The notes under the pieces are model-generated. The model did no database searches and was not told the DNA's origin. It was given only the letters and a program-made list of their open reading frames with translations. Source: a virus. From it: a stretch of 64,000 nt of DNA. The stretch is from the IMG/VR virus record IMGVR_UViG_3300044796_000662, positions 1 through 64,000 of that record; one strand, written 5' to 3'. Position numbers and translations under genes: made by a program. Below are positions 1 through 7,685 of the stretch, piece by piece (the stretch's first letter is position 1; every line of letters begins with the position of its first letter).

Positions 1-732
1 TCAGTCCTTCGAGCTGGACGAGATGCTGAGGAGGCGCACGAAGATGTTGAACACGTCGAGGAACAGGTTGAGAGCGTCCCCGATGGCGTCGTCCCCGTTG
101 CTCTTCTTCAGGATCTGCTGCGTGTCGTAGACGATGTACCCGCAGAAGAGCAGGATGACCACGCTGTCCACGGCCAGGATGAACGGCCGCGAGCCGGTAA
201 AGATCGAGATGCAGGTCGCGATGAGGGTGACCCACAGGCCCGTCCAGAGCATCCCGGCCATCCAGGAGAAGTCCCTCTTGCTCGTCCAGGAGTAGGCGGT
301 CAGTCCGAGGAAGGCGCCGAGCGTGAGCAGGAACGAATCTCGGATCGGGTTCGCGCTCAAGGTTACGTGCTGCGCGGCCTTGTACTGCGCGTAGAAAAGC
401 GCCGGACCCGCGATGACGCCCATCACCCCGGTGAAGACGAAGTAGAACACGGCCGAGAGGCCGCGTACCTTGCGAAAGACCGTGGCGCAGATGACCAGGA
501 CGATGGACAGGATGAACGAGATCCAGAAGTGCTCCGTGGCCCACGCGACGATGGCGGGCGCCAGAACATCCGGGTGTCCGGTTTCCATGGTCACGTACGT
601 CAGGGTGCCGACGTTGAGCGAGAGCCATGCCGTGCCAGATGCGACGAGCAGCCCGACGACCAGCCAGAGGTAGACCTGGCGCACGTAGGTCATGTCGCGA
701 GAGTCGGAGAAGTCGAACGTTGTGGTCTTCAC
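1..732 (-). CDS. Bax inhibitor-1/YccA-like multi-pass membrane protein
   Basis: About 243 aa with roughly seven hydrophobic segments, the first near residues 18-38, and a short charged C-terminus, the layout of the BI-1/YccA (UPF0005) family. In bacteria YccA binds and restrains the membrane protease FtsH; the same role for this phage copy is inference. I take a GTG start at 732 because it overlaps the stop of the upstream gene (GTGA); an internal ATG at 693 is the alternative. The stop codon lies on the first three bases of the window, so the gene is complete. Confidence 0.75.
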   Translation of the reverse strand: MKTTTFDFSDSRDMTYVRQVYLWLVVGLLVASGTAWLSLNVGTLTYVTMETGHPDVLAPAIVAWATEHFWISFILSIVLVICATVFRKVRGLSAVFYFVFTGVMGVIAGPALFYAQYKAAQHVTLSANPIRDSFLLTLGAFLGLTAYSWTSKRDFSWMAGMLWTGLWVTLIATCISIFTGSRPFILAVDSVVILLFCGYIVYDTQQILKKSNGDDAIGDALNLFLDVFNIFVRLLSISSSSKD

Positions 733-1025
733 GATTGCCTCTTCTTGTAGCCTCGCACTTCGAGGTTCTGCTCGAACGAGGTCCAAAACGCATCCTTTTC
801 GTCTTGCGGCGTGCCGTTCAGGGGCCACGGCTTCCCGGTGATCTTGCGTCCGAGGAACTGCGCGATCGTCTCGCGGGCCACGGTGTCGAAGTCGATCGTG
901 ACCATGCTGCGGACATACGGGTCCGCAAGGATCTCGTCCACTTGCGCTGGAGTCAGGTCGATTCCGATATAGTCGGAAACGGTGTCCTGGACGTGTTGCC
1001 TGGCCTCGGAGCTGTTCGGATCCAC
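729..1025 (-). CDS. Unknown 98-aa protein
   Basis: Small soluble protein with no recognised domain. It starts with GTG (M1-D-P-N-S-S), 10 nt downstream of a GGTGTA element at 1036-1041 read on this strand. It is in frame with the upstream HAD gene and separated from it by three consecutive TAG codons and one GTC codon, so amber read-through would join the two. Its stop overlaps the start of the BI-1-like gene. Confidence 0.65.
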   Translation of the reverse strand: MDPNSSEARQHVQDTVSDYIGIDLTPAQVDEILADPYVRSMVTIDFDTVARETIAQFLGRKITGKPWPLNGTPQDEKDAFWTSFEQNLEVRGYKKRQS

Positions 1026-1034
1026 GACCTACTA

Positions 1035-1550
1035 CTACACCGCGGATCGGGCCTTGCGCACGTGGACGTACGGGCAATCGAGAATTCGCAGGGCTTCCTC
1101 GACGTTGGCCTTGGTCAGCCCGTATTGAGGGTTCACGTGGACGAACCTGTCGGTTAGGTGGGCCATCTCCGTGTCATCGTCAAGGATGACGAAAGATTCG
1201 ACCTCGTAGCGTGTGGTGTCGAGCCACGCCTGGATCTCGTGGCCGCGCTGGTCGCGGCGGTACGGTTTGATCTCCGGGGTCTTGTCGAGGATCTTACCCT
1301 TGTACCCGCGCCCGTTGAGGATGTCGCAGAGCTGCGTGCGCATCCGGCCGATGCGCCAAGCTGAGCTGACGACCGCGTAAGCGTTGCCTCTGGTCACGAG
1401 GTCGTTGAGGAGCACAACCGCGATCGGATCGATGTCGTCGCGCTCGTGGACGTACCCAGGCTGCGACGTGTTGTTCTGAAGCAGGTACTCCGTGTTGTTC
1501 AACACGCCGTCGAAGTCGAGGAAGACCACCCGAACCTTTGTCGGGCGCAT
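1035..1550 (-). CDS. HAD-family phosphatase, Swiss-army-knife (SAK) RNA-repair type
   Basis: 171 aa. HAD motif I is DFDGVLNN (D12 and D14 catalytic), motif II is SSAWR near residue 62, and the terminal acidic motif is ILDDD near 122-126. The short cap and SSAWR are typical of the HAD domains found in 'Swiss army knife' RNA-repair proteins, which act on phosphate ends. Start chosen as ATG 1550 because an 11-codon ORF beginning behind a GGTGTA element (1596-1601) ends there as TGATG; a GTG lies one codon upstream. The gene ends in three tandem in-frame TAG codons. Confidence 0.75.
   Translation of the reverse strand: MRPTKVRVVFLDFDGVLNNTEYLLQNNTSQPGYVHERDDIDPIAVVLLNDLVTRGNAYAVVSSAWRIGRMRTQLCDILNGRGYKGKILDKTPEIKPYRRDQRGHEIQAWLDTTRYEVESFVILDDDTEMAHLTDRFVHVNPQYGLTKANVEEALRILDCPYVHVRKARSAV
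1036..1041 (-). promoter_or_regulatory. GGTGTA element
   Basis: 10 nt before GTG 1025; overlaps the end of the HAD gene (A-V-stop). Confidence 0.6.
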
Positions 1551-1585
1551 CACTCACCGATCCGGTTTGCTGGCCTGCCGAACAT
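1550..1585 (-). CDS. Putative 11-codon leader ORF ahead of the HAD gene
   Basis: A short ORF (M-F-G-R-P-A-N-R-I-G-E) starting exactly 10 nt after a GGTGTA element and ending TGATG on the HAD start codon. It lies inside the 3' end of the upstream gene in another frame. Its spacing matches real gene starts in this window, so I read it as a translationally coupled leader; there is no direct proof of translation. Confidence 0.35.
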   Translation of the reverse strand: MFGRPANRIGE

Positions 1586-2408
1586 GCAGCTCCCCTACAC
1601 CGAGGACGTCGAGCCTCACGGGCAGGCCCATGAAGTCGCGCAGGAACCGAGACTCGTGGGACTCCAACATCCGGTTGACGCTCACGAGCAGGTACTTCTT
1701 GCCGGAGGGTAGCGACGCCGGCTGCACGTCCACGAACCATGCACAAGCCGAGTAGAGTCTCTTGAAGACCTCCGCGGCGCGAGCTTCTGGGCGTTCGAGG
1801 GCCGAGATCGCAGCCTTGGGTTGCTTCTGAATGACCGGCTTGGGCTCCGACTTCTTCGTCTCCTCTCCGAGGATTTCACGCTGCTCCTCGGGGGGTTTCT
1901 TCGTCCACTCGTCGATCAAGATGCAGCGGCCAACGGAGCCAGCGTGCGGGTTGGTCTGGATCGCTCGGATGCACGCTTCGCAGAAGCGCTGCTTGCGCTT
2001 GACGGAGAACTTCGTCGCGGTGGCGTTGTTACAGCCCTGGCATTCGAGGCCGTCATCACGAGCCCGCATCATCTCCATCTCGTGGAGCATCTCCGCCCGC
2101 TCTTCCTGGTAGGTGAGGAACTCGCCGTACTCCTCGGCAGCGGCCACGTTCTCCATGGCGCCCTCGGGCAGGACGGTCACGCAGATCCGCTCACGGGTGC
2201 GCCTGTCCCGCTTCACGACGAACAGGATCTTGCGGGTCTTGTCGTTGGCAACCCAAAGCTCTTGCCCGCCCCTGGTCCGGGTCTTCTCCGGCCGGGCGCC
2301 CTCTGACAGAATGAGCAGCTCTTCCCGTGCCTGCTTGGAGGTCAGGTGGGGTGCCCACCTCTCCCGGTAGCGCTCGATGGCATGGGGCATGATGCTGAGC
2401 CGGCTCAT
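1554..2408 (-). CDS. Unknown protein with central zinc ribbon
   Basis: 284 aa. The N-terminal ~90 residues (from M-P-H-A-I-E-R-Y-R-E-R) resemble small phage nuclease/toxin-like folds only loosely. Residues around 125-150 carry two CxxC pairs (CQGC and CEAC) that probably bind zinc. The start is ATG 2408, ten nucleotides after a GGTGTA element and behind an AGGTGG ribosome site; upstream GTG codons fall too close to that element. It is the first gene of a leftward unit containing HAD, the 98-aa gene and the BI-1-like gene. Confidence 0.6.
   Translation of the reverse strand: MSRLSIMPHAIERYRERWAPHLTSKQAREELLILSEGARPEKTRTRGGQELWVANDKTRKILFVVKRDRRTRERICVTVLPEGAMENVAAAEEYGEFLTYQEERAEMLHEMEMMRARDDGLECQGCNNATATKFSVKRKQRFCEACIRAIQTNPHAGSVGRCILIDEWTKKPPEEQREILGEETKKSEPKPVIQKQPKAAISALERPEARAAEVFKRLYSACAWFVDVQPASLPSGKKYLLVSVNRMLESHESRFLRDFMGLPVRLDVLGVGELHVRQASKPDR
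1596..1601 (-). promoter_or_regulatory. GGTGTA element inside a gene
   Basis: 10 nt before an 11-codon leader that ends on the HAD start codon. Confidence 0.45.
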
Positions 2409-2418
2409 TGTCACCACC

Positions 2419-2424
2419 TACACC
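2419..2424 (-). promoter_or_regulatory. GGTGTA element
   Basis: 10 nt before ATG 2408. Confidence 0.6.
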
Positions 2425-2484
2425 GGACGCACTGCGCTACCCCAAAAAACGTAGGGTTTCCGCTCTTCTACATGGGGGTCTTTT

Positions 2485-2521
2485 CGGGTTGATTCTGGCC
2501 GATCTCGGGTTGTAGTCCCCT
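2485..2521 (+). promoter_or_regulatory. 37-bp promoter-like repeat, copy 1
   Basis: Matches 58757-58793 at 34 of 37 positions. Contains TTGATT, 16 bp, TGTAGT: a plausible -35/-10 pair, 12 nt before the SSB-tip gene's ATG. Confidence 0.55.
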
Positions 2522-2533
2522 CAGGTGATGACC

Positions 2534-2890
2534 ATGAGCGAGCTGCAACTCTACTACGACAACTTCCGCGCTGGCTGGTGGGCTTCGGAGAACGAGGACG
2601 AGTGCGCCTGCCATGGTAAGGGTTGGGCTCTGTCGGAGGTGGACACGTGGCACAAGTGCCCCGTGCACTTCCACGGTCAGCCTTCCCCCGAGGACTGCGA
2701 CGGCTTCGAGTCGGCTGAGGAGTACGAGACCTACCGTGACATCTGCCTGGTCACGTGGGCCGTCGAGCACGGCCTGGCCGAGTACACCCCCGCGGAGACC
2801 TCTCGCCGCGCCGCTGAGCGTGCCGAGGCTCTCAGCTACCTGCCCCCGGTCGTGGCGACCGAGGGCGACGACGCCGACATCCCCTTCTGA
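2534..2890 (+). CDS. Small cysteine/histidine protein with an SSB-like C-terminal tip
   Basis: 118 aa. Contains a Cys/His cluster (CxCHGKGW, then WHKCPVHFH) that may bind metal. It ends in GDDADIPF, which strongly resembles the acidic tip (DDDIPF) by which bacterial single-stranded DNA-binding protein recruits repair and replication partners. The rest does not look like an OB fold, so this is more likely a mimic or competitor of SSB than an SSB. ATG 2534 is preferred over ATG 2528 because AGGTG then sits 6 nt upstream. It lies directly behind a 37-bp promoter-like repeat (2485-2521). Confidence 0.65.
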   Translation: MSELQLYYDNFRAGWWASENEDECACHGKGWALSEVDTWHKCPVHFHGQPSPEDCDGFESAEEYETYRDICLVTWAVEHGLAEYTPAETSRRAAERAEALSYLPPVVATEGDDADIPF

Positions 2891-2896
2891 GGCCCC

Positions 2897-3115
2897 ATGG
2901 ATACCAAGGTCAGCATCGAAGAGACGATCGACGAAGCAGCGCTCGAAGCCGAGGATACCGCCAGGAAGTCCAAGTGGTTCTCCTCGCTGCCTACCCTGCC
3001 GCAGCGCCAGGACTCGCTCCTGGACCAGCTCCGCGACCTCCAGGCCGTCGCCAACCGGCTTGGCATGTACGACGCGGCCGACTTCCTCTCCACGACGTTG
3101 AGGAGGATCCCGTGA
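2897..3115 (+). CDS. Unknown 72-aa protein
   Basis: Acidic, probably helical protein, no recognised domain. It follows the SSB-tip gene by 6 nt and its stop overlaps the GTG of the next gene (GTGA), so the three genes form one rightward unit. Confidence 0.6.
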   Translation: MDTKVSIEETIDEAALEAEDTARKSKWFSSLPTLPQRQDSLLDQLRDLQAVANRLGMYDAADFLSTTLRRIP

Positions 3116-3738
3116 CCGCCGAAGAAGACAAGGCCACATTCCCCGACTTCAAGACGAACGGGATGCCCAAGTTCCCCATGGTCGGGGAGGAGATCTACGT
3201 GCCCACGTGCACGGGGGTCAACTGCTACATCGTCGGCGGCCGCGCCAAGGTCAAGCAGATCCTTGGCCCGACCAAGATCGAACAAGGGGGACGCCCCTCG
3301 GCACGCAACTCGGTCAAGAACGCGAACATCGAGGTCGAGGAGCACCCTGGCCAGCTCTTCAAGTGGTCGGACCTCCGCGACACGCAGTACGCGCTCTGGA
3401 TGGAGTTCAAGTCGAACCGCACCCGGATGGCCACGATGGAGGAGGGCGAAGAGATCCGGCTGCGCGACCAGCGGCGAACGGAAGCGCTCAACGAGCTGCG
3501 GGTCGAGCGGGAAGAGGAATTCCGCGAACGGCCGTGGAGCGGTGACGGATCAGGTAAACCTTCTCCGCCCACACACAGCTTGAAAGTGCAAGAGGCCGGC
3601 AGCTCGTGGTGGGCGACCGTGGGCGCGGGGTGGCAGCGCACGGATGGGTCGTTTTACGTCAAGCTCAACCCCGGCACCGTGCTCTCTTGGAGGGACGACA
3701 TCAAGATCGGGCTGTTCCCACCGAAGCGCCGCTACTAG
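3112..3738 (+). CDS. Unknown 208-aa protein
   Basis: GTG start overlapping the previous stop. The N-terminal half has a compact beta-rich stretch (around V-G-E-E-I-Y-V-P-T), the middle (about residues 95-140) is a charged helix rich in E and R, and the C-terminus has several tryptophans. No family recognised. Confidence 0.6.
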   Translation: MTAEEDKATFPDFKTNGMPKFPMVGEEIYVPTCTGVNCYIVGGRAKVKQILGPTKIEQGGRPSARNSVKNANIEVEEHPGQLFKWSDLRDTQYALWMEFKSNRTRMATMEEGEEIRLRDQRRTEALNELRVEREEEFRERPWSGDGSGKPSPPTHSLKVQEAGSSWWATVGAGWQRTDGSFYVKLNPGTVLSWRDDIKIGLFPPKRRY

Positions 3739-3754
3739 AACCAAAGGACCGATC

Positions 3755-4057
3755 GTGCCCCTCAAGATCAAGTCACTCTCCCCGAAGAGCCCCACCCACG
3801 AGTCACTGAAGGAGCACGCCGAGGCCATCGCGCACGCGCTCAATCTCACCGCCGAGCAGGGCGGGATCCTCTCGCACGAGATCCGCAACGCCATCACTCC
3901 GCTTGCGATGTTGTCGCCGGAAGACGACTACGAGGAGGTCTTGCGGGACGTGCAAATTGCCGTCCGGCGCATCATCGCCCTGTGCGACGTGTTCAATCCG
4001 CCCCTGACGGCAGGACAGTCACCCGCGAGACGGCCTTCAGGTGGACAGGGCGGTTGA
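3755..4057 (+). CDS. Unknown 100-aa helical protein
   Basis: GTG start with AAAGGA 6 nt upstream. Reads as an alpha-helical protein (L-T-A-E-Q-G-G-I-L-S-H-E-I-R-N). Its last 65 nt overlap the convergent gene 3993-4217, so one or both 3' ends may be non-essential. Confidence 0.55.
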   Translation: MPLKIKSLSPKSPTHESLKEHAEAIAHALNLTAEQGGILSHEIRNAITPLAMLSPEDDYEEVLRDVQIAVRRIIALCDVFNPPLTAGQSPARRPSGGQGG

Positions 4058-4217
4058 GGGCCATCCCTTCCCGTGTGCTGCGGATGGGGAGAACGACCAG
4101 TTCATCCTGTAGAACCTGATCGACGACCGCCTCAGTGACCCAACTCGACGGCCCCATGTGGCTCGCATAGATGAGCTTCGAGCCGACCTTGATCGAAGTG
4201 CCGCGCCAGTCCTTCAT
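3993..4217 (-). CDS. Unknown 74-aa protein
   Basis: Small beta-rich protein. The ATG at 4217 lies 10 nt after the leftward half of a divergent TACACC/GGTGTA pair, which supports the start. No domain recognised. Confidence 0.6.
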   Translation of the reverse strand: MKDWRGTSIKVGSKLIYASHMGPSSWVTEAVVDQVLQDELVVLPIRSTREGMALNRPVHLKAVSRVTVLPSGAD

Positions 4218-4227
4218 GGGGCGCCCC

Positions 4228-4241
4228 TACACCGTGGTGTA
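4228..4241. promoter_or_regulatory. Divergent TACACC/GGTGTA pair
   Basis: TACACCGTGGTGTA: half-sites 10 nt from ATG 4217 (leftward) and 10 nt from GTG 4252 (rightward). Confidence 0.65.
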
Positions 4242-4251
4242 ACAGTAGGGG

Positions 4252-4668
4252 GTGAGCCTCAAAGAGAAGATCCGAAAGATCGCGGCCGAGAAGAACGGCC
4301 CGTCCATCTCGGTCCCCGTGCTGAACGATCCGACGAAGGCGCTCTCGCTGCCGGAGAGCTACCGCGACGAGCTGCTCCTGGCCTACAGCATCAAGCTCGA
4401 AGACCTCACGGGCGAGTCGCCCTTCCACATGGTCTTCGTGCGTGAGGGCGTCGCGTTCTGCATGCTGAGCAAGCACGATGGCGGTGGGATGCGCACGGTC
4501 ATCCACGGAGTGGACCTGCGACCGGGCGAGGACGCCAACATCTACATGGTGGGCTCCGAGGTCTACGAGATCTGGAAGGCGTTCGAGCCCGATCAGCTCA
4601 TGACCTACGAGCAGCTCACGAAGAACTACGACAAGCTCCCCCGTACGCTTCAGAAGCGCTTCAACTGA
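4252..4668 (+). CDS. Unknown 138-aa protein
   Basis: GTG start 10 nt after the rightward half of the same divergent promoter-like element; AGGGGG directly precedes the start. Mixed alpha/beta composition, no recognised family. First gene of a rightward run to 6449. Confidence 0.6.
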   Translation: MSLKEKIRKIAAEKNGPSISVPVLNDPTKALSLPESYRDELLLAYSIKLEDLTGESPFHMVFVREGVAFCMLSKHDGGGMRTVIHGVDLRPGEDANIYMVGSEVYEIWKAFEPDQLMTYEQLTKNYDKLPRTLQKRFN

Positions 4669-4670
4669 AC

Positions 4671-5189
4671 GTGGACACGACAGGCTTCAACGACGAGGAG
4701 CACGCGAACGTCCGAGAGATGTTCTCGTCAATCCTAGACCTGGTCTTGGGTTACAGCGACCGCCTAGACCTTCTCGTGCACTTCGTGGAAGAGCGACTGG
4801 ACGCGAGGGAGTGCAAGTTCGGCACGTTGATCCCGGTCCCCACTCTGACGTTCTCCTTCACGAAGGGGATCTCCACGCCCATCCCGGTGATCATGGTGCC
4901 GTTCGATTGGAACATGCAGGGCCTCCTTGCCGACATCCTGGATGCGATCCGCGTCTGTTCACAGATGACCGACTACTTCCACGGCGTGTTCATCGGACAG
5001 ACGGACCTCTCGGCTCTTCGTGCAGAGGCGTATCAAGCCGAGTGGGTCAAAACCACAGTGCACTTCGGCGCTGAAGCGAGAAACCCTCGTATGCTGGACC
5101 TGATCCAGAGATACCCAGAAGGTTTGGACTCGCCGCACATCAAGCACTTGGTCTACATCCTCAAACCGTACATTTCGCTGAATGACTGA
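4671..5189 (+). CDS. Unknown 172-aa protein
   Basis: Begins with GTG 2 nt after the preceding stop. Soluble, with alternating helical and strand-like segments. No domain recognised. It ends just before a GGTGTA element that serves the next gene. Confidence 0.6.
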   Translation: MDTTGFNDEEHANVREMFSSILDLVLGYSDRLDLLVHFVEERLDARECKFGTLIPVPTLTFSFTKGISTPIPVIMVPFDWNMQGLLADILDAIRVCSQMTDYFHGVFIGQTDLSALRAEAYQAEWVKTTVHFGAEARNPRMLDLIQRYPEGLDSPHIKHLVYILKPYISLND

Positions 5190-5196
5190 CCCCAGC

Positions 5197-5202
5197 GGTG
5201 TA
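5197..5202 (+). promoter_or_regulatory. GGTGTA element
   Basis: 12 nt before ATG 5215; decides this start over ATG 5182. Confidence 0.55.
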
Positions 5203-5214
5203 GGTACTGCCACG

Positions 5215-5514
5215 ATGGCAGACTTGAAACCTGGGAGATCGGATCGCCAGACGCTTTCGGCGCTTCTGCTCTCTGGCAAGCTGACCCCTTCCGAAGAGAA
5301 GGCGTTCCGGTCCATGTACAACTCGCTGGAGACCGGCCAGATACGACTCACCCCGCCACAACGCATGTGGGCCGACGAGGTCTACAAGAAGCTCAAGCTC
5401 GACACGGCGGAGCCCTCGCGCTTCAAGAAGCTGCCGGCTGGCGCGCCGATGCCAGAGCATCCGTACGACAAAATGAAGGCGAGTTTGCCTCTGAAGCCTC
5501 CGGGAAAGAAATGA
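5215..5514 (+). CDS. Unknown 99-aa basic protein
   Basis: The frame is open from ATG 5182, but a GGTGTA element at 5197-5202 lies 12 nt before ATG 5215, matching the spacing at other starts. I therefore place the start at 5215 (M-A-D-L-K-P-G-R). The C-terminus is proline/lysine-rich (L-K-P-P-G-K-K). Its stop overlaps the next ATG (ATGA). Confidence 0.6.
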   Translation: MADLKPGRSDRQTLSALLLSGKLTPSEEKAFRSMYNSLETGQIRLTPPQRMWADEVYKKLKLDTAEPSRFKKLPAGAPMPEHPYDKMKASLPLKPPGKK

Positions 5515-5744
5515 GCACCGTGCGAACCGAAGAGGTGACGCTGGTCCTCATCCCGAAGCTCCAGCCGCAGCGCACGCAGCGCATGGAGTTGAAGTACAAG
5601 AGGGGCAAGTCAGAGCACCTCGCTCTCGTGTGTCAGACGGCCGAAGATGGCACTGGCTACGTGAGCACCACCAGCACACACTTGGGCAAAGACGACATCG
5701 AAGAGCTGATCGAAAGGCTCATCGAAGCAAGAGGAGAGATGTGA
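5511..5744 (+). CDS. Unknown 77-aa protein
   Basis: ATGA overlap with the gene before and a TGATG junction with the gene after, so translation is probably coupled. Beta-rich first half, acidic helix at the C-terminus. No family recognised. Confidence 0.6.
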   Translation: MSTVRTEEVTLVLIPKLQPQRTQRMELKYKRGKSEHLALVCQTAEDGTGYVSTTSTHLGKDDIEELIERLIEARGEM

Positions 5745-6004
5745 TGCCTGCGAATCGAGTCCATCCGCGTACGTTCACGAAGTGCGGGCACAAGGGCCTC
5801 GGGGCCTACTGTCATCGTTGCGCGGAGGGGGACCGACTCATCGCAATCGGCAAGGGCGAGGCCAAGCCCGCAGCGCCGGGCAAGAACCGCCGCGTCGAGT
5901 CCTTCAAGGGCTGGTCCAAGGACGCCTTTCTCAAGGAGGGCGCTCGCCTGAAAGCCCCTCGGGTGAGAGAGAACACGTTCACTCCCACCACCGAAGGCGG
6001 TTGA
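5744..6004 (+). CDS. Small zinc-binding basic protein
   Basis: 86 aa. A CxH...CxxC cluster (C-G-H-K then C-H-R-C near residues 13-25) suggests one zinc site; the remainder is basic. AGGAGAG precedes the start within the upstream gene. Function unknown. Confidence 0.6.
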   Translation: MPANRVHPRTFTKCGHKGLGAYCHRCAEGDRLIAIGKGEAKPAAPGKNRRVESFKGWSKDAFLKEGARLKAPRVRENTFTPTTEGG

Positions 6005-6035
6005 CGGCTGTCCTATTGCTCGGTACGCCGAGACG

Positions 6036-6449
6036 ATGCCAAGTGAGACGTTCGAATCCCGCCAGGAGATGGACAGGCGGGCCCAGTCCCTTCAAGAGCA
6101 AGGCGACCGTGTGCTTGTGGACGATGACCCCGACTCGGGTGTTCTCGGCTACAACGTGCTGGCCATCGCAGGTCGCGAGAGCACCAAGCTTCGGCACTAC
6201 TTGTTCGGGTTCGGGCTGACGCCCACCGTGCAGGTAGCCGAATCCGTCGAGGAGTTCCTCACCTGGATTCAGAGGCACGAGAAGCACTTCCGCATCCGGT
6301 CGAACGCTTCTCGCGAACGACAGATCGGCATCGTGTGCTTCTGTGAGGCTTTTCAGCGCCGGTCCCTGGTCTTCCGGCTCGCGGTAGAGAAAACCCGTCA
6401 GGCGCCCCCTGGGGCACTGGCAGAACTCGTCCGCCTCACGTCGGTCTAG
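6036..6449 (+). CDS. Unknown 137-aa protein
   Basis: Soluble mixed protein without a recognised domain. It is the last gene of the rightward run; its TAG shares the tetranucleotide CTAG (6446-6449) with the TAG of the convergent gene. Confidence 0.6.
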   Translation: MPSETFESRQEMDRRAQSLQEQGDRVLVDDDPDSGVLGYNVLAIAGRESTKLRHYLFGFGLTPTVQVAESVEEFLTWIQRHEKHFRIRSNASRERQIGIVCFCEAFQRRSLVFRLAVEKTRQAPPGALAELVRLTSV

Positions 6450-6982
6450 TCGTCGTCATCCGTGGACATGAGCCGCTTCCAGGCGGTGTCCTTGGGCTCG
6501 GACCGTTTCCTGGTCTCGTTCGGGAGCGACTCCTGCGCCTCCGGATCGTAGTGCCTGTGCAGAAGCACGGTTCCCCCGAACTCGACGATCTCGCCCATCA
6601 AGAAGTGCTGGACGGCGCTCTCGTTGTACGGCCCCACGAACACGAACGAGTTGGGCGACGAGTGCTTGACCACGACAAGGATCATCCGCTTGTGCTTCAT
6701 GAGCACCGTGTCGAACATCGGCGCGATGTAGCAGAAGAACTCCTCGTTGCGCCGGCGATTTGGCGACAAGCGTGTCTGCCGCATGATCGAGCCGTGACCA
6801 GAGTCCCACTCGACTGCGGGGTCTTGCTTGTCCCGAAGGACAGGACGAGAGGAACTTCCGAGCCCAACCCGGATGACGAAAGGCTCCGTAGACTCCATCG
6901 GCCGCACGGTCGTGAGGACGATGGACTTCGGCAGCGTGTCGTAGTCGATGTGCGGGCCAGAGCCTACGAGGTGGATGATCAT
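6446..6982 (-). CDS. Unknown protein carrying the shared RLM-acidic C-terminal tail
   Basis: 178 aa. The body is beta-rich (V-L-T-T-V, F-V-I-R-V-G-L, I-L-V-V-V). It ends TAWKRLMSTDDDD, one of seven related C-terminal tails in this window. The start ATG overlaps the upstream stop (ATGA). No enzymatic motif recognised. Confidence 0.65.
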   Translation of the reverse strand: MIIHLVGSGPHIDYDTLPKSIVLTTVRPMESTEPFVIRVGLGSSSRPVLRDKQDPAVEWDSGHGSIMRQTRLSPNRRRNEEFFCYIAPMFDTVLMKHKRMILVVVKHSSPNSFVFVGPYNESAVQHFLMGEIVEFGGTVLLHRHYDPEAQESLPNETRKRSEPKDTAWKRLMSTDDDD

Positions 6983-7215
6983 TCGTCGTCCCCGTCCATG
7001 GTTGGGGCGAGGTCCATTTGGCGGCGACGCTCCGCCTCGAAGAGAACGCCAAGGGCCTTCACTTCGGCCGTCGTCATCCACTCTGACTTGCACTTGGAGC
7101 AGGTGCGGATCGGGAAGGTCTCCGGGACCGTGCATAGGACCCCGCGGTACTTCCGCGTACGGCCGGCGACGCAGACCACGGTGATCTCACCGCCGCATTC
7201 TGCGCAGGACTTCAT
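6979..7215 (-). CDS. YgiT/MqsA-type zinc-finger protein (orphan)
   Basis: 78 aa with CxxCGG at residues 4-9, a Y-R-G turn, a Val-Pro strand and a second CxxC pair (C-S-K-C). This is the pattern of the N-terminal zinc domain of MqsA-type antitoxins. The DNA-binding helix-turn-helix half of MqsA is absent and no MqsR-like toxin is adjacent. It could be a partial antitoxin or simply a zinc-ribbon adaptor. ATGA overlaps on both sides place it in a four-gene leftward unit. Confidence 0.65.
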   Translation of the reverse strand: MKSCAECGGEITVVCVAGRTRKYRGVLCTVPETFPIRTCSKCKSEWMTTAEVKALGVLFEAERRRQMDLAPTMDGDDE

Positions 7216-7685
7216 CACGCCTCTGCGACCTGGCGCTGCGGCCGGCGGTTGATGTGCTCTAGCCACCACGTGAGCTTCTTCGTGTTGCGGTCCCAGAAGT
7301 ACCAGGTGCGCCGGGGTTTCATCGCGAAGAAGAGCGTCCAGGCGCGGTCCTTGAGCAAGTCCACCCTGTGGTAGTCCTCGCCCTTGATGAAGTTCAGCGA
7401 GAAGGGGAGCACGGGTCGGGTCACTACCCGCGAGCCGAACCGCCGCTCCTCGATGTAGCCGCCCGTCAGGATGAGCGAGACCGATGTCTCCCACGGGTGG
7501 CTGTGCAGCTCTGGTTCGGCGTCCCCGCTCACGAACAGGTGGAGGAACAGGTTGTACGGGCGGTCCTCCCGACCGAGGAGGTAGTACCGGACGAGATACG
7601 GCTCACCGTCAGGTCGAGGAATGACCTTCTTGGGGAACCTCGCCGCCACCCTCTCGCAGATCGCTTCGATCAACCGCCCGATCAT
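7215..7685 (-). CDS. Cupin-like protein
   Basis: 156 aa. A central HSHPW motif followed by W-E-T-S-V-S-L-I-L and later E-D-Y-H-R-V gives the two histidine-containing motifs of a small RmlC-like cupin barrel, probably metal-binding. Similar stand-alone cupins are frequent in large phages with unknown substrates. ATG 7685 is chosen because it lies 10 nt after a GGTGTA element; ATG 7694 would be 1 nt from it. Confidence 0.65.
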   Translation of the reverse strand: MIGRLIEAICERVAARFPKKVIPRPDGEPYLVRYYLLGREDRPYNLFLHLFVSGDAEPELHSHPWETSVSLILTGGYIEERRFGSRVVTRPVLPFSLNFIKGEDYHRVDLLKDRAWTLFFAMKPRRTWYFWDRNTKKLTWWLEHINRRPQRQVAEA

